DNA of 64,000 nucleotides from contig NZ_CP179727.1 in the NCBI RefSeq assembly GCF_047425875.1, positions 2,356,001-2,420,000 of the forward strand. The letters run 5' to 3'. A program made the translations under genes and the position numbers. Positions 25,849 to 35,129 of this stretch are shown here, piece by piece (positions within the stretch are counted from its first letter, which is position 1; the number at the start of each line of letters is the position of its first letter). Source of the DNA: Macrococcoides animalis (GTDB lineage: Bacteria > Bacillota > Bacilli > Staphylococcales > Staphylococcaceae). Under the pieces are notes generated by a model. That model did not search any database. It worked only from the letters and a program-made list of their open reading frames with translations, and was not told where the DNA came from.

Positions 25849-26069
25849 TGAAACAAATCTCTTTTTATCATTATGTATTAACTGAACGTGGTGCTAACAA
25901 TGAATTTGGTCGTTTTGCAGAAGCTGTTTTTAACGATTTGATGTTTCCAAAAGAAATGTATGATTTTGATGATTTATCAACTTATATAGAAGAATATGGG
26001 TCATTTGATATGTCATTAACTACATTCGATGAAATGTACTTGGCATATCAAGAATGGTTAAATTTTTAG
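25848..26069 (+). CDS. yozE: YozE-family (UPF0346) protein
   Basis: 73 residues beginning MKQISFYHYVLTERG, with aromatic-rich motifs FGRFAEAVFND and FDEMYLAYQEWLNF, matching the small SAM-like YozE family of Firmicutes. Start codon shares a base with the crr stop. Function unknown. Confidence 0.88.
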   Translation: MKQISFYHYVLTERGANNEFGRFAEAVFNDLMFPKEMYDFDDLSTYIEEYGSFDMSLTTFDEMYLAYQEWLNF

Positions 26070-26096
26070 CACGTACCACTTGGTACGTGCTTTATT
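26069..26096 (+). terminator. Terminator after yozE
   Basis: Perfect 10-bp stem GCACGTACCA / TGGTACGTGC with a 2-base centre, then a T-rich end. It closes the thyA-to-yozE gene run. Confidence 0.85.
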
Positions 26097-26149
26097 TATT
26101 GTTTTTTTATATACTATAAAAATAAACGATAAATTGGATGTGAAAAGTT

Positions 26150-27631
26150 GTGAATCAAGATTCGAATGAAATAAACCATGAAAATAACGAGCTCGAAAAT
26201 AAAAAAGTAAATAAAAATTATGAAATATCACCTTTTAAATTTATTATGATGCTTGTATCAACTGTTATTATAACTGCAGCTGTTACAGCTTTTTCAATTT
26301 TAAGTGGTAGCGAAAAGATTATTACGGATGACGCTCCTAAACGAAGTGAATTTGTAAAATTGTATCATGTATATGACACACTCAATAACAATTATTACAA
26401 AGACGTAAATAAAGAAGATTTAGTTAACGGTGCAATAAAAGGTATGGTGAATGGGTTAAAAGACCCATATAGTGAATATATGACTGAAAAAGAACAAAGT
26501 GATTTTACTGAATCGATGCAAGGTGATTTCCAGGGGATTGGTGCAGAAATTGAACAAAAAGATGGGAAAACATTAATCTCTAGTCCTATAAAGGGTGCTC
26601 CCGCATACAAAGCTGGTATTAAACCGAATGATGTCATTATGGCGATTAATGGAAAAACAATTGAAGGTTGGAATGCACAACAAGTTGTTAATAAAATACG
26701 CGGTAAGAAAGGCACTATAGTTGTATTAACGATCAAACGAGGGACAAGTGATCCATTTAAAGTAAAAATTAAACGCAACAAAATACATATGAATAGTGTT
26801 GATTCAAAAATATTGAAAGATAAGACAGTAGTGATAACAGTCACAAAATTCCAAGAAAAAACATCTCAAGAATTTAACGCTGCACTAAAAGAAATGGATA
26901 AAAAAGGAATGGAACGCCTAGTCATTGATATGCGAAATAACCCAGGTGGCTTTTTAGATGAAGCGACCAAAATGGCGAATGAGTTTTTGGATAAAGGAGA
27001 TACAGTATTATATACTGAAAATAATCAAGGCGAAAAGAAAACATTATCAGCAAGTAATCCAAGTAATCCACTTACGGATAATTTGGATACCGTTATCTTA
27101 TTAAATGAGGGTTCTGCGAGTGCATCTGAGGTATTTGCTGAAGCATTGCGAGAAAATAATAAAGCGAAGATTGTAGGAACGAAATCATTTGGTAAAGGTA
27201 TTGTACAAACAGCAGCACCATATAAAGACAAATCGATGTTAAAATACACTCAAATGAAATGGCTAACACCAAAAGAACATTGGATTCATAAAAAAGGAAT
27301 TACGCCAGATGTTGAAGCAAAATTACCATCCTATACAAATGCCCAAGTATTAGATGCAGATAGTGTTTTAAGCTTAGGCGAAAAAGGTAATAATGTGAAA
27401 TCATTAGAGTTGGGTTTAAAAGCATTAGGATATAATCCTGGTAAAGTTGATACAGTATTTGATGAAGATACAGAACAGGCGATTATTGATTTTCAAACTT
27501 CTGAAATGTTAGAAATCAATGGTGAATTAAGTGGTAAGACTACGGAAAAATTCACATCACTATTAATGAAAAAAGTTCAAAATGATGATACACAATTAAA
27601 AGTAGCAATTAAAACAGTAAAATCAAAATAA
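26150..27631 (+). CDS. ctpA: Carboxy-terminal processing protease CtpA (S41)
   Basis: 493 residues. Cytoplasmic lead, one membrane helix (about 28-50), PDZ domain (about 110-200), S41 protease core with catalytic serine in GSASASEVFAEAL near 325 and lysine in GTKSFGKG near 350, then a C-terminal peptidoglycan-binding module (LSLGEKGNNVKSLELGLKALGY, about 410-470). CtpA acts at the outer face of the membrane and wall. Start GTG at 26150 follows GGATGTG; TATACT at 26109 is a possible -10. Confidence 0.93.
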   Translation: MNQDSNEINHENNELENKKVNKNYEISPFKFIMMLVSTVIITAAVTAFSILSGSEKIITDDAPKRSEFVKLYHVYDTLNNNYYKDVNKEDLVNGAIKGMVNGLKDPYSEYMTEKEQSDFTESMQGDFQGIGAEIEQKDGKTLISSPIKGAPAYKAGIKPNDVIMAINGKTIEGWNAQQVVNKIRGKKGTIVVLTIKRGTSDPFKVKIKRNKIHMNSVDSKILKDKTVVITVTKFQEKTSQEFNAALKEMDKKGMERLVIDMRNNPGGFLDEATKMANEFLDKGDTVLYTENNQGEKKTLSASNPSNPLTDNLDTVILLNEGSASASEVFAEALRENNKAKIVGTKSFGKGIVQTAAPYKDKSMLKYTQMKWLTPKEHWIHKKGITPDVEAKLPSYTNAQVLDADSVLSLGEKGNNVKSLELGLKALGYNPGKVDTVFDEDTEQAIIDFQTSEMLEINGELSGKTTEKFTSLLMKKVQNDDTQLKVAIKTVKSK

Positions 27632-27644
27632 TGGAGTGTATAAA

Positions 27645-28709
27645 ATGAAAATTGCATTTACTGGCGGCGGAACGATTGGTCATGTTGCAGTCAATATGGC
27701 GTTAATTCCAGCTGCGAAACAACAAAATATTGATTGTATTTATATCGGTTCAAAAACAGGAATTGAAAAAGATGAAATTACTAAACGATTTCCTGAAATA
27801 AAATATTACGGAATTTCTAGTGGGAAATTACGTCGATATATTTCTATTGATAACGCAATGGATATATTTAAGGTTCAAAAAGGTATAATTGATGCTTTAA
27901 TGGTTTTAAAGAAAGAAAAACCGGATATAGTATTTTCAAAAGGTGGGTTTGTGGCAGTACCAGTAACGATTGCTGCAAAAATGCTGAAAATAAAAACTAT
28001 TATTCACGAATCTGATGTAACACCCGGACTTGCTAATAAATTAGCACTCAAATTTGCAAATAAGCTGTATACCACTTTTGAAGAGACATTAAAGTATGTG
28101 CCGAGTGAGAAAGCTGATTATGTGGGTAGTATTATTCGGGATGATTTGTTTTCAGGAGAAGCACTTAAAGGCTATCAGTTAACAAAATTTAATCATGAAA
28201 AGAAAGTTATCATGATTATGGGTGGTTCATTAGGTTCAAGAATGATTAATAAAGCAGTAAGAGATAATTTAGATACATTGTTAAAAAATTATCAAATTAT
28301 TCATCTTGTAGGTCGAGGAAATTTAGATATTGCGATTCAAAGACAAGGGTATTATCAACGTGAATACGTTTCAGAAGAATTAATGCATTTATATAAAATC
28401 ACAGATATAATGATTTCGCGTGCAGGGTCTAATGCATTATTTGAATTTTTAGCATTACAAAAACCCATGATTTTAATTCCATTGGGTTTAGACCAAAGTC
28501 GTGGAGATCAAATTGACAATGCTAAAATATTTAAAGGAAAAGGAATAGCAGAAGTGATTCAAGAAACTGATGTTTCGTCAGAAAAATTATTACAAATGAT
28601 TGAGAAAGTAGAAGACAACTACATTGCGATGACTGAAAAAATGGAACAAGAACAATCAATGCATACAGCAACAACGTTATTAAATAAAATAATACAAGAT
28701 GTGAAGTAG
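27645..28709 (+). CDS. murG: UDP-GlcNAc transferase MurG (lipid II synthesis)
   Basis: 354 residues. N-terminal glycine loop MKIAFTGGGTIGHV, then FSKGGFVAVPVTIAA, MIMGGSLGSRMIN and the donor-site stretch ISRAGSNALFEFLALQKPMILIPLG. MurG converts lipid I to lipid II at the inner membrane face. The ATG at 27645 follows GGAGTGTATAA; a frame three codons longer is not preferred. Staphylococcal placement after ctpA, outside the dcw cluster, is as expected. Confidence 0.96.
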   Translation: MKIAFTGGGTIGHVAVNMALIPAAKQQNIDCIYIGSKTGIEKDEITKRFPEIKYYGISSGKLRRYISIDNAMDIFKVQKGIIDALMVLKKEKPDIVFSKGGFVAVPVTIAAKMLKIKTIIHESDVTPGLANKLALKFANKLYTTFEETLKYVPSEKADYVGSIIRDDLFSGEALKGYQLTKFNHEKKVIMIMGGSLGSRMINKAVRDNLDTLLKNYQIIHLVGRGNLDIAIQRQGYYQREYVSEELMHLYKITDIMISRAGSNALFEFLALQKPMILIPLGLDQSRGDQIDNAKIFKGKGIAEVIQETDVSSEKLLQMIEKVEDNYIAMTEKMEQEQSMHTATTLLNKIIQDVK

Positions 28710-28719
28710 GAGAGATATT

Positions 28720-29340
28720 ATGGCAAGAGCGAAACGCATTACTTTGATTCTAATTTTTAGTTTTATATTTGGTGTAATTGCATTTTTCCATGAATCTAGA
28801 CTTGGAAAGTGGATTGATAATGAGGTATACGAATTTATATATTCATCTGAGAGTTTTATTACGACATCTATTATGTTAGGATTCACTAAAGTAGGAGAAG
28901 TGTGGGCAATGATTGCACTAAGTTTACTTGTTGTAGCTTATTTAATGCTTAAAAAGATGAAAATAGAAGCATTATTTTTTGCATTAGCGATGATTTTATC
29001 AGGTACATTAAATCCATTACTTAAAAATATTTTCGATAGAGAACGTCCAACATTATTGCGTTTAATTGATATTACTGGATTTAGTTTTCCAAGTGGTCAC
29101 GCCATGGGATCGACCGCCTTTTTTGGTAGTCTTGTATATTTAATCAATCGTGGCGATAGCAATTTAAAACCATATTTAATTGGACTTTGCGTGTTCTCAA
29201 TTATTATGATTTCTACGAGTCGCGTTTACTTAGGGGTACATTATCCGACAGACATAATTGCAGGTATTGTTGGTGGTGTAATTAGTATTTTATTAGCTCA
29301 AACAATCTTACACAAAGTAATTGACAATCGTTCTCAATAA
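28720..29340 (+). CDS. PAP2-family membrane phosphatase
   Basis: 206 residues, five to six membrane helices. The three PAP2 signatures are present: KNIFDRERP (near 103), SFPSGHAMGSTAF (near 125), and SRVYLGVHYPTDI (near 167). The family acts on phosphatidic acid, phosphatidylglycerophosphate or undecaprenyl pyrophosphate. Position after murG suggests lipid-carrier recycling, an inference. The last codons carry a promoter for the downstream small RNA. Confidence 0.9.
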   Translation: MARAKRITLILIFSFIFGVIAFFHESRLGKWIDNEVYEFIYSSESFITTSIMLGFTKVGEVWAMIALSLLVVAYLMLKKMKIEALFFALAMILSGTLNPLLKNIFDRERPTLLRLIDITGFSFPSGHAMGSTAFFGSLVYLINRGDSNLKPYLIGLCVFSIIMISTSRVYLGVHYPTDIIAGIVGGVISILLAQTILHKVIDNRSQ

Positions 29341-29369
29341 GGTATAATAATAAATGAAAATGATTCTCA
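29321..29369 (+). promoter_or_regulatory. Consensus promoter flanked by two Fur-box-like sites
   Basis: -35 TTGACA (29321-29326) and -10 TATAAT (29343-29348), both perfect, with 16-base spacing. TGACAATCGTTCTCA (29322-29336) matches the 7-1-7 Fur box TGATAATNATTATCA at 12 of 15 positions and overlaps the -35; TGAAAATGATTCTCA (29355-29369) matches at 13 of 15 and overlaps the start. The pair predicts tight iron-dependent repression of the RNA below. Confidence 0.7.
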
Positions 29370-29462
29370 ATTATGAGTTCCCCCTCTAGTAGATCATTTT
29401 CTTTTTAACCCCCAATATTTTTGCCCATACACTCCTGACTTTGCCCAGTCAGGAGTTTTTTG
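29354..29462 (+). ncRNA. isrR: Candidate Fur-regulated C-rich small RNA, IsrR-like
   Basis: About 109 bases from the predicted start to the end of the terminator. It codes no plausible peptide and carries four unpaired-looking C runs: CCCCC at 29380-29384, CCCCC at 29409-29413, CCC at 29423-29425 and CCC at 29444-29446 in the terminator loop. A helix GAAAATGAT / ATCATTTTC (29356-29364 with 29393-29401) frames the first C run. The terminator is ACTCCTGACT / AGTCAGGAGT with a T tract. Two Fur-box-like promoter sites, C-rich regions and closeness to arlRS fit IsrR, the iron-sparing small RNA of S. aureus. The name is from memory of that RNA's features, not a sequence match. Confidence 0.65.
29431..29462 (+). 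terminator. Terminator of the small RNA
   Basis: Perfect 10-bp stem 29431-29440 / 29447-29456, loop TTGCCC, then T6. Confidence 0.9.
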
Positions 29463-29561
29463 TTTATTTTTTTATATAATTGTAAATTTTAATCATAAAC
29501 ATATTATTTTTGTTCATTTCTTGATATGATTTTCTATATCATAGAAAAAGAAGGTGCAACA

Positions 29562-30161
29562 GTGACGATAAACGTATTTGAATCTGTCGTGTTAGAAAAT
29601 GAAAGAATTAAATTAATACCGATGCAAATCGAACATGCAAAGGATTTACATGAAATAAATCATGAATCCATTTGGAGTTATATGTTATTTAAAGCGACAG
29701 ACATTGATTTAATGGAGCAATGGGTTATTGACGCTGTGCATTTAAGAGAAAAAATGAAATCTATTCCATTTATCGTAGTTATGAAAGAGACTAATGAAGT
29801 CGTTGGTTCTACACGTATAAAAGAAATTGATTATGACAATGATAGTTGTGAAATAGGTACGACTTGGTTTGGCGTAAAGGCGCAAAAAACTTATGTGAAT
29901 ACTGATAGTAAGTTTTTATTATTAGAATTTTGTTTTGAGATATTAAATATGGTACGTGTTCAAATTCGTGCTGATGAACGAAACGAACGCTCGAATAGAG
30001 CAATTGAGCGTTTAGGCTTCCAAAAAGAAGGCGTTATTCGTAAAGAGCGAAATTTAGATGGTGTACGTAGAAATTTAATTATTTATTCAGTTATTGATGA
30101 TGAATGGCCAGATGTTAAAGAAAACATAAAGCAAATTCAAGAAAAGTATAATAAAAAATAG
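29562..30161 (+). CDS. GNAT-family N-acetyltransferase (RimJ/RimL-like)
   Basis: 199 residues. The fold is the ribosomal-protein-type GNAT: ENERIKLIPMQIEHAKDL at the start, GSTRIKEIDYDN mid, and the acetyl-CoA site near VRVQIRADERNERSNRAIERLGFQKEGVIRK. It likely acetylates a small molecule or protein N-terminus. A longer frame from 29526 lacks a ribosome site; GTG at 29562 follows AAGAAGGTG. It sits between the small RNA and arlR. Confidence 0.8.
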   Translation: MTINVFESVVLENERIKLIPMQIEHAKDLHEINHESIWSYMLFKATDIDLMEQWVIDAVHLREKMKSIPFIVVMKETNEVVGSTRIKEIDYDNDSCEIGTTWFGVKAQKTYVNTDSKFLLLEFCFEILNMVRVQIRADERNERSNRAIERLGFQKEGVIRKERNLDGVRRNLIIYSVIDDEWPDVKENIKQIQEKYNKK

Positions 30162-30196
30162 AATGTTTAGTATCTAGTACATTGGGAGTTGATATT

Positions 30197-30877
30197 TTGC
30201 ATAAAATTTTAATTATTGAAGATGAAGAAAACTTAGCACGTTTTATTCAACTTGAACTCATGCATGAAAGTTATGAAGTTGGTGTTGTACACGATGGAGA
30301 AGCTGGGTTAGAAGAAGCTATACATAATGACTATGACTGTATATTACTTGACCTTATGCTCCCTAAAATCAATGGATTAGAAGTTTGTCGCAAACTGAGA
30401 AAAGTAAAAAATACACCTGTCATTATCATTACAGCTAAAGGTGATACATATGATAAAGTAATTGGATTAGATTACGGTGCAGATGATTATATTGTGAAAC
30501 CTTTTGATATAGAAGAATTACTTGCTAGAATTCGAGTAATCTTACGTCGTAATCAGCAACCGGTGGTGCCAGTAGAAAAAGAGAACATTTTACAAATTGA
30601 TGAAATGAAGATTAATCTAGATGCATTTACTGTTACAATCTATGACCAAAAGTTGGAATTAACGAAAACTGAATTTGAATTACTTAAGATTCTAGTCGAA
30701 AATAAAAAACATGTTTTAACACGCGAACAAATTTTGACAAGTGTCTGGGGATATGAAAGTGAAGTTGAAACAAATGTGGTTGATGTTTATATCAGATACT
30801 TAAGAAATAAATTGAAACCATTCCAATACCACAAGTTAATTGAGACGGTTCGTGGTGTAGGCTATGTGATTCGATGA
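30197..30877 (+). CDS. arlR: Response regulator ArlR
   Basis: 226 residues. Receiver domain with phospho-aspartate D52 (CILLDLMLP), threonine in IIITAKGD and lysine in IVKPFDIEELLARI; C-terminal OmpR-type winged helix with TKTEFELLKILVENK and ETVRGVGYVIR. It aligns closely with S. aureus ArlR, which controls adhesion, autolysis and virulence. The start is taken as TTG at 30197 (MHKILIIEDE), eight bases after GGGAG; a TTG at 30182 is in frame. It overlaps arlS by ATGA. Confidence 0.95.
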   Translation: MHKILIIEDEENLARFIQLELMHESYEVGVVHDGEAGLEEAIHNDYDCILLDLMLPKINGLEVCRKLRKVKNTPVIIITAKGDTYDKVIGLDYGADDYIVKPFDIEELLARIRVILRRNQQPVVPVEKENILQIDEMKINLDAFTVTIYDQKLELTKTEFELLKILVENKKHVLTREQILTSVWGYESEVETNVVDVYIRYLRNKLKPFQYHKLIETVRGVGYVIR

Positions 30878-32250
30878 AGAGTAAATCACAATCATTACGT
30901 TCCAAATGGACAGTGTTAACAACCACAATCACTTTTATTATCTTTATGATTTTTAGTTTGTTTATAATTTATTTAATTAGTACATATCAAAAAGAACAAG
31001 TTGTGTTAGAAACTAAAAAAAGTGTAATGGATATTTCTAATTTATTTGATGAGAAAACGCCAGGACAAATCACTGCAAATGACATTAAAAGAGCTATCAA
31101 CAATAATGAAAAAATTTTTTTATACGATATTGACGGCAAAAGCATATTTAGTGTGAGTACAAATGCGAGTTACACTTTCGATGTGCCTGTTAATAAAACA
31201 GATAAATTAACTGTAATTCAAAAAGAAATTGATGGACAGCCATTTTTATTTATGTCGACACCGTTACGTAATGACCACTATTTTGGTTATATTACGGTGG
31301 CACATGCTTTAAATGAATATTATGATGTTATACAATTTTTATTTGTTTTATGTTGTTTCTCAGGACTTACAGCTTTATTTATTACAGCACTGATTAGTTA
31401 TTTATTTTCAAATCAAATAACAAAGCCTATTCGAAGTTTATCAAGTAAGATGAATCAAATTAAACGTGATGGATTCCAAAATAAGTTAAAAGTATCGACC
31501 AGCTATACAGAGATGGATGATATGATTGACACATTTAATGAGATGATGAGTCAATTAGAATCTTCATTTGATCAACAAAAGCAATTCGTGGAGGATGCTA
31601 GTCATGAATTAAGAACACCTTTACAAATCATCAATGGACATCTTAATCTGATTCAGCGATGGGGTAAGAACAATCCAGAAATATTAGAAGAATCATTAAC
31701 CATCTCTTTAGAAGAAATGAATCGTATTAATAAGTTGGTCGAAGAATTATTGTTGCTTTCTAAAGATTCAAATCTGTTGGAGACAAGGCAGACAGAAACA
31801 ATTGATATCAATGCTGAAATACAAGGACGTATATATTCATTGCAACAACTTAAAAATGATTATACATTTGATTATCATTCAACGCATGAACAAATAAAAT
31901 TAAATATAAACAGATTCCATTTTGAGCAAATATTACTCATATTTTTAGACAATGCTATGAAGTATGATCAATTAAATAAGCATATTGTGATTCGTACATC
32001 TCTAAAAAACAAGTTAGTACAAATTGAAATTATTGATAACGGTGAAGGTATTCCAAAAGATGATATTCCAAATATCTTCGATCGCTTCTATCGTGTTGAT
32101 AAATCTAGAGCAAGGTCAAAGGGTGGTAATGGGCTTGGTTTATCAATAGCAAAGAAATTAATAGAATCATACAAAGGTCATGTAAAAATAGAAAGTGAAG
32201 TTGATCAGTTTACCAAAGTCATCATACAATTTCCGATTCGAACAATATAA
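30874..32250 (+). CDS. arlS: Sensor histidine kinase ArlS
   Basis: 458 residues. Two membrane helices (about 13-36 and 155-178) flank an extracytoplasmic sensor loop; HAMP (about 178-232) follows, then the H-box FVEDASHELRTPLQI with H244, N-box ILLIFLDNAMKYDQ, and G boxes EIIDNGEGIP and GGNGLGLSIAKKL. It phosphorylates ArlR. The gene overlaps arlR by four bases, the standard two-gene operon. Confidence 0.95.
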   Translation: MKSKSQSLRSKWTVLTTTITFIIFMIFSLFIIYLISTYQKEQVVLETKKSVMDISNLFDEKTPGQITANDIKRAINNNEKIFLYDIDGKSIFSVSTNASYTFDVPVNKTDKLTVIQKEIDGQPFLFMSTPLRNDHYFGYITVAHALNEYYDVIQFLFVLCCFSGLTALFITALISYLFSNQITKPIRSLSSKMNQIKRDGFQNKLKVSTSYTEMDDMIDTFNEMMSQLESSFDQQKQFVEDASHELRTPLQIINGHLNLIQRWGKNNPEILEESLTISLEEMNRINKLVEELLLLSKDSNLLETRQTETIDINAEIQGRIYSLQQLKNDYTFDYHSTHEQIKLNINRFHFEQILLIFLDNAMKYDQLNKHIVIRTSLKNKLVQIEIIDNGEGIPKDDIPNIFDRFYRVDKSRARSKGGNGLGLSIAKKLIESYKGHVKIESEVDQFTKVIIQFPIRTI

Positions 32251-32273
32251 TTCACAAAGTTATGTTTTTCCCC

Positions 32274-32321
32274 TTTAATTTCGTGCTTTGCTTTGTTAAA
32301 ATGGTGATGTAAACGTTTTAT
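32274..32321 (+). promoter_or_regulatory. odhA promoter with cre-like (CcpA) site
   Basis: -35 TTTAAT (32274-32279) and -10 TAAAAT (32297-32302), 17 apart. ATGTAAACGTTTTAT (32307-32321) matches the cre consensus WTGNAANCGNWNNCW at 14 of 15 and overlaps the expected start, a typical repression site for TCA-cycle genes. Confidence 0.6.
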
Positions 32322-32344
32322 TTAATTAAATGGAGGGTGGAACC

Positions 32345-35116
32345 ATGACAAAAGGTAAAAACCTAGATGAAGCACCACCTAGATTTGGGACAAATTTAGG
32401 CATTCTTTTAGAAATGTTCGATCAATATCTAGTTGATCCATCATCGGTATCTGATGAGTTGCAAGTTTTATTTTCAAGTATTCAAGGGGGGCAACCTGTG
32501 AATGCTTCTGGCAATGTTGATACTGATAAAGTTAAGCGTGTGTTAAAGTTAGTAGATAATATTAGATTGTACGGTCACCTTACAGCTGATATTTATCCCT
32601 TATACCGTCCGCAACGCGAAAACTTACCAGCGTTAAACCTGGAAGATTTCGAATTAACCGAAGCAGATTTATCATCTTTGCCTGCTGGATTAATTTCAGA
32701 ACAATATGGCAATAAATTTAGTAATGCGTTTGAAGCGATTCAACACTTACAAAGTGCATATCAAAGTACAATTGGGTTTGAAATTTCTCATATTAATGAT
32801 GCATCTGAACGCGACTGGTTAACGGAAAAGATTGAATCACGTGAAAAAAATCAATTTTCGAATGAGGAAAAGATTGAATTACTTAAAAGTCTTGCGCATG
32901 TAGAAGGCTTTGAAAAATATATTCATAAGAATTTCGTTGGGGCAAAACGTTTCTCAATAGAAGGTGTCGATGCTTTAGTACCAATGTTAGAGAATGTATT
33001 ACGTATCGCAAATAAAGAAAATATCAAAAATATTGAAATCGGAATGGCACACCGTGGGCGCTTAAATGTATTAACTCACATTTTAGAAAAGCCGTATGAA
33101 ATGATGCTATCTGAATTTATGCATACTGATCCATTAAAATTCTTACCTGAAGATGAATCTTTAGTTGTAACAAAAGGTTGGACGAGTGACGTTAAATATC
33201 ACTTGGGGGGCAAGAAGACAACAACTAAATATGGAAATGAACAAGTGGTTTCACTTGCGAATAATCCTTCTCACTTAGAAATTGTCGCGCCAGTTGTATT
33301 AGGTAAGACACGTGCAGTTCAAGAACAAACAGAAGGTGTTAATGCACCAGTTCAAGATTTCAATAAAGCGTTAGCAATATTAATTCATGGTGATGCAGCA
33401 TTTCCAGGACAAGGGATTAATTTTGAAAGTATGAACTTAAGTAACCTTGATGGATATTCAGTTGGCGGATCATTACATATTATTACTAATAACCGTGTAG
33501 GATTTACGACTGAACCTTATGATTCTAGATCTACAACGTATGCAACAGATGTTGCAAAAGGTTACGATTTACCTATAATACACGTTAATGCTGATGATGT
33601 TGAAGCGTGTATGGAAGCAATCGAATTAGCAATGGCATTCCGTCAAAAGTTCAATAAAGATTTCGTTATTGATTTAGTGGGATATCGCCGATATGGCCAT
33701 AATGAGATGGATGAACCGACTATTACTAATCCTATGTTATATAAAGAAGTAAAAGGGCATCCAAGTATTGAAATAAAATATGGCAAGCAACTTATAGAAG
33801 CGGGCGTTATTTCTGAAGATGAAATGAACGATATCTTTGAAAAAGTTATGACAGAAATGCGTACAGCACATGATAAGATTGATAAGAGTACAATGAACAC
33901 AGATAGTGAAATGCTTGCGCCAGATGAAGTGTCCAATGGGTATGAGCAAGTTGAAACAGGTGTATCTATTGAGCGCTTAAAACAGATTAATGATGATATG
34001 TTAACAACACCTGAATCATTCACAGTCTTTAATAAGTTAGAAAAAATTCTTGAACGCCGTAATGATCCGTTTACTAAAGATGGATTAATCGATTGGGGAC
34101 ATGCAGAATTATTAGCATATGGAACAATTATCCAAGACGGAAAACCTGTACGTCATACAGGTCAAGATGCTGAACGTGGAACATTTGCACATCGTCATGC
34201 TGTATTAAATGATGAAGTCAATGGTGATAAATATACGCCACTACAACATATCTCAGATGCAAAAGCTTCATTTGATATTCATAACTCACCATTATCAGAG
34301 GCAGCAGTTGTTGGCTTTGAATATGGATATAACTTAGAAAATAATAATGCATTAGCCGTTTGGGAAGCACAATATGGTGATTTTGCAAACATGGCACAAA
34401 TGATTTTTGATAACTTTGTATCAAGTGCTAACGCGAAATGGGGAGAGCGAAGTGGTTTGACGCTCTTACTACCACACGCATTTGAAGGTCAAGGTCCTGA
34501 ACACTCTTCAGCTCGTTTAGAACGTTTCTTACAACTTGCGGGTGAAAATAACTGGACAGTTGCTAACGTAACTTCAACTGCGAATTATTTCCATTTATTA
34601 CGTCGTCAAGCACATTACTTAAATACAATGCAAATGCGCCCACTTGTATTGATGAGTCCAAAAAGTTTACTACGTAATAACTTAGTAGCGGATACGGTTG
34701 ATAAGTTTACGGAAGGTAGCTTTAAACCTATCATTTCAAACGGTTATAAGAAAACTAAAGTTAAAAAGTTATTAATTGCGAGTGGTAAAGTTGCAATTGA
34801 CCTTTATACTGAATTACAAAAGAATCCAAATGATGAAATTCATTTAATTCGTTTAGAACAATTATATCCATTGCCTAAAGAAGAAATTCAAGAGATTATT
34901 AACGATTTGCGTGGTTTAATCGAAATAGGATTTGTTCAAGAAGAACCTGAAAATCAAGGTGCATGGCATTACATCTATCCAGAATTAATCGAAATGGCAC
35001 AAGGTAAGCATGTACAGTATTATGGTCGTGTAAGACGTGCTGCACCATCAGAAGGTGACAATGAAATTCATAAACTTGTTCAAACTAAAATCATAAACGA
35101 TGCTTTAACATTATAA
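32345..35116 (+). CDS. odhA: 2-oxoglutarate dehydrogenase E1 component
   Basis: 923 residues, the size of Firmicute E1o. Thiamine-diphosphate motifs are seen in IEIGMAHRGRLNVL near 235, the GDAAFPGQGINFESMNLS stretch near 350, and the C-terminal transketolase part with FGYEYGYNLENNNAL-like segments and LPHAFEGQGPEHSSARLERFLQL. It decarboxylates 2-oxoglutarate in the TCA cycle and works with OdhB and lipoamide dehydrogenase. ATG at 32345 follows GGAGGGTGG; an ATG at 32330 overlaps that site and is rejected. Confidence 0.96.
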   Translation: MTKGKNLDEAPPRFGTNLGILLEMFDQYLVDPSSVSDELQVLFSSIQGGQPVNASGNVDTDKVKRVLKLVDNIRLYGHLTADIYPLYRPQRENLPALNLEDFELTEADLSSLPAGLISEQYGNKFSNAFEAIQHLQSAYQSTIGFEISHINDASERDWLTEKIESREKNQFSNEEKIELLKSLAHVEGFEKYIHKNFVGAKRFSIEGVDALVPMLENVLRIANKENIKNIEIGMAHRGRLNVLTHILEKPYEMMLSEFMHTDPLKFLPEDESLVVTKGWTSDVKYHLGGKKTTTKYGNEQVVSLANNPSHLEIVAPVVLGKTRAVQEQTEGVNAPVQDFNKALAILIHGDAAFPGQGINFESMNLSNLDGYSVGGSLHIITNNRVGFTTEPYDSRSTTYATDVAKGYDLPIIHVNADDVEACMEAIELAMAFRQKFNKDFVIDLVGYRRYGHNEMDEPTITNPMLYKEVKGHPSIEIKYGKQLIEAGVISEDEMNDIFEKVMTEMRTAHDKIDKSTMNTDSEMLAPDEVSNGYEQVETGVSIERLKQINDDMLTTPESFTVFNKLEKILERRNDPFTKDGLIDWGHAELLAYGTIIQDGKPVRHTGQDAERGTFAHRHAVLNDEVNGDKYTPLQHISDAKASFDIHNSPLSEAAVVGFEYGYNLENNNALAVWEAQYGDFANMAQMIFDNFVSSANAKWGERSGLTLLLPHAFEGQGPEHSSARLERFLQLAGENNWTVANVTSTANYFHLLRRQAHYLNTMQMRPLVLMSPKSLLRNNLVADTVDKFTEGSFKPIISNGYKKTKVKKLLIASGKVAIDLYTELQKNPNDEIHLIRLEQLYPLPKEEIQEIINDLRGLIEIGFVQEEPENQGAWHYIYPELIEMAQGKHVQYYGRVRRAAPSEGDNEIHKLVQTKIINDALTL

Positions 35117-35129
35117 GGGGGATATTAAA

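Noticed and set aside
26395..26844. 149-codon minus-strand frame inside ctpA
   Set aside because: Antisense shadow of a well-defined protease gene; no ribosome site and no recognisable protein.
33643..34023. 126-codon minus-strand frame inside odhA
   Set aside because: Shadow of odhA; the serine/isoleucine-rich composition is typical of antisense reading of such genes.
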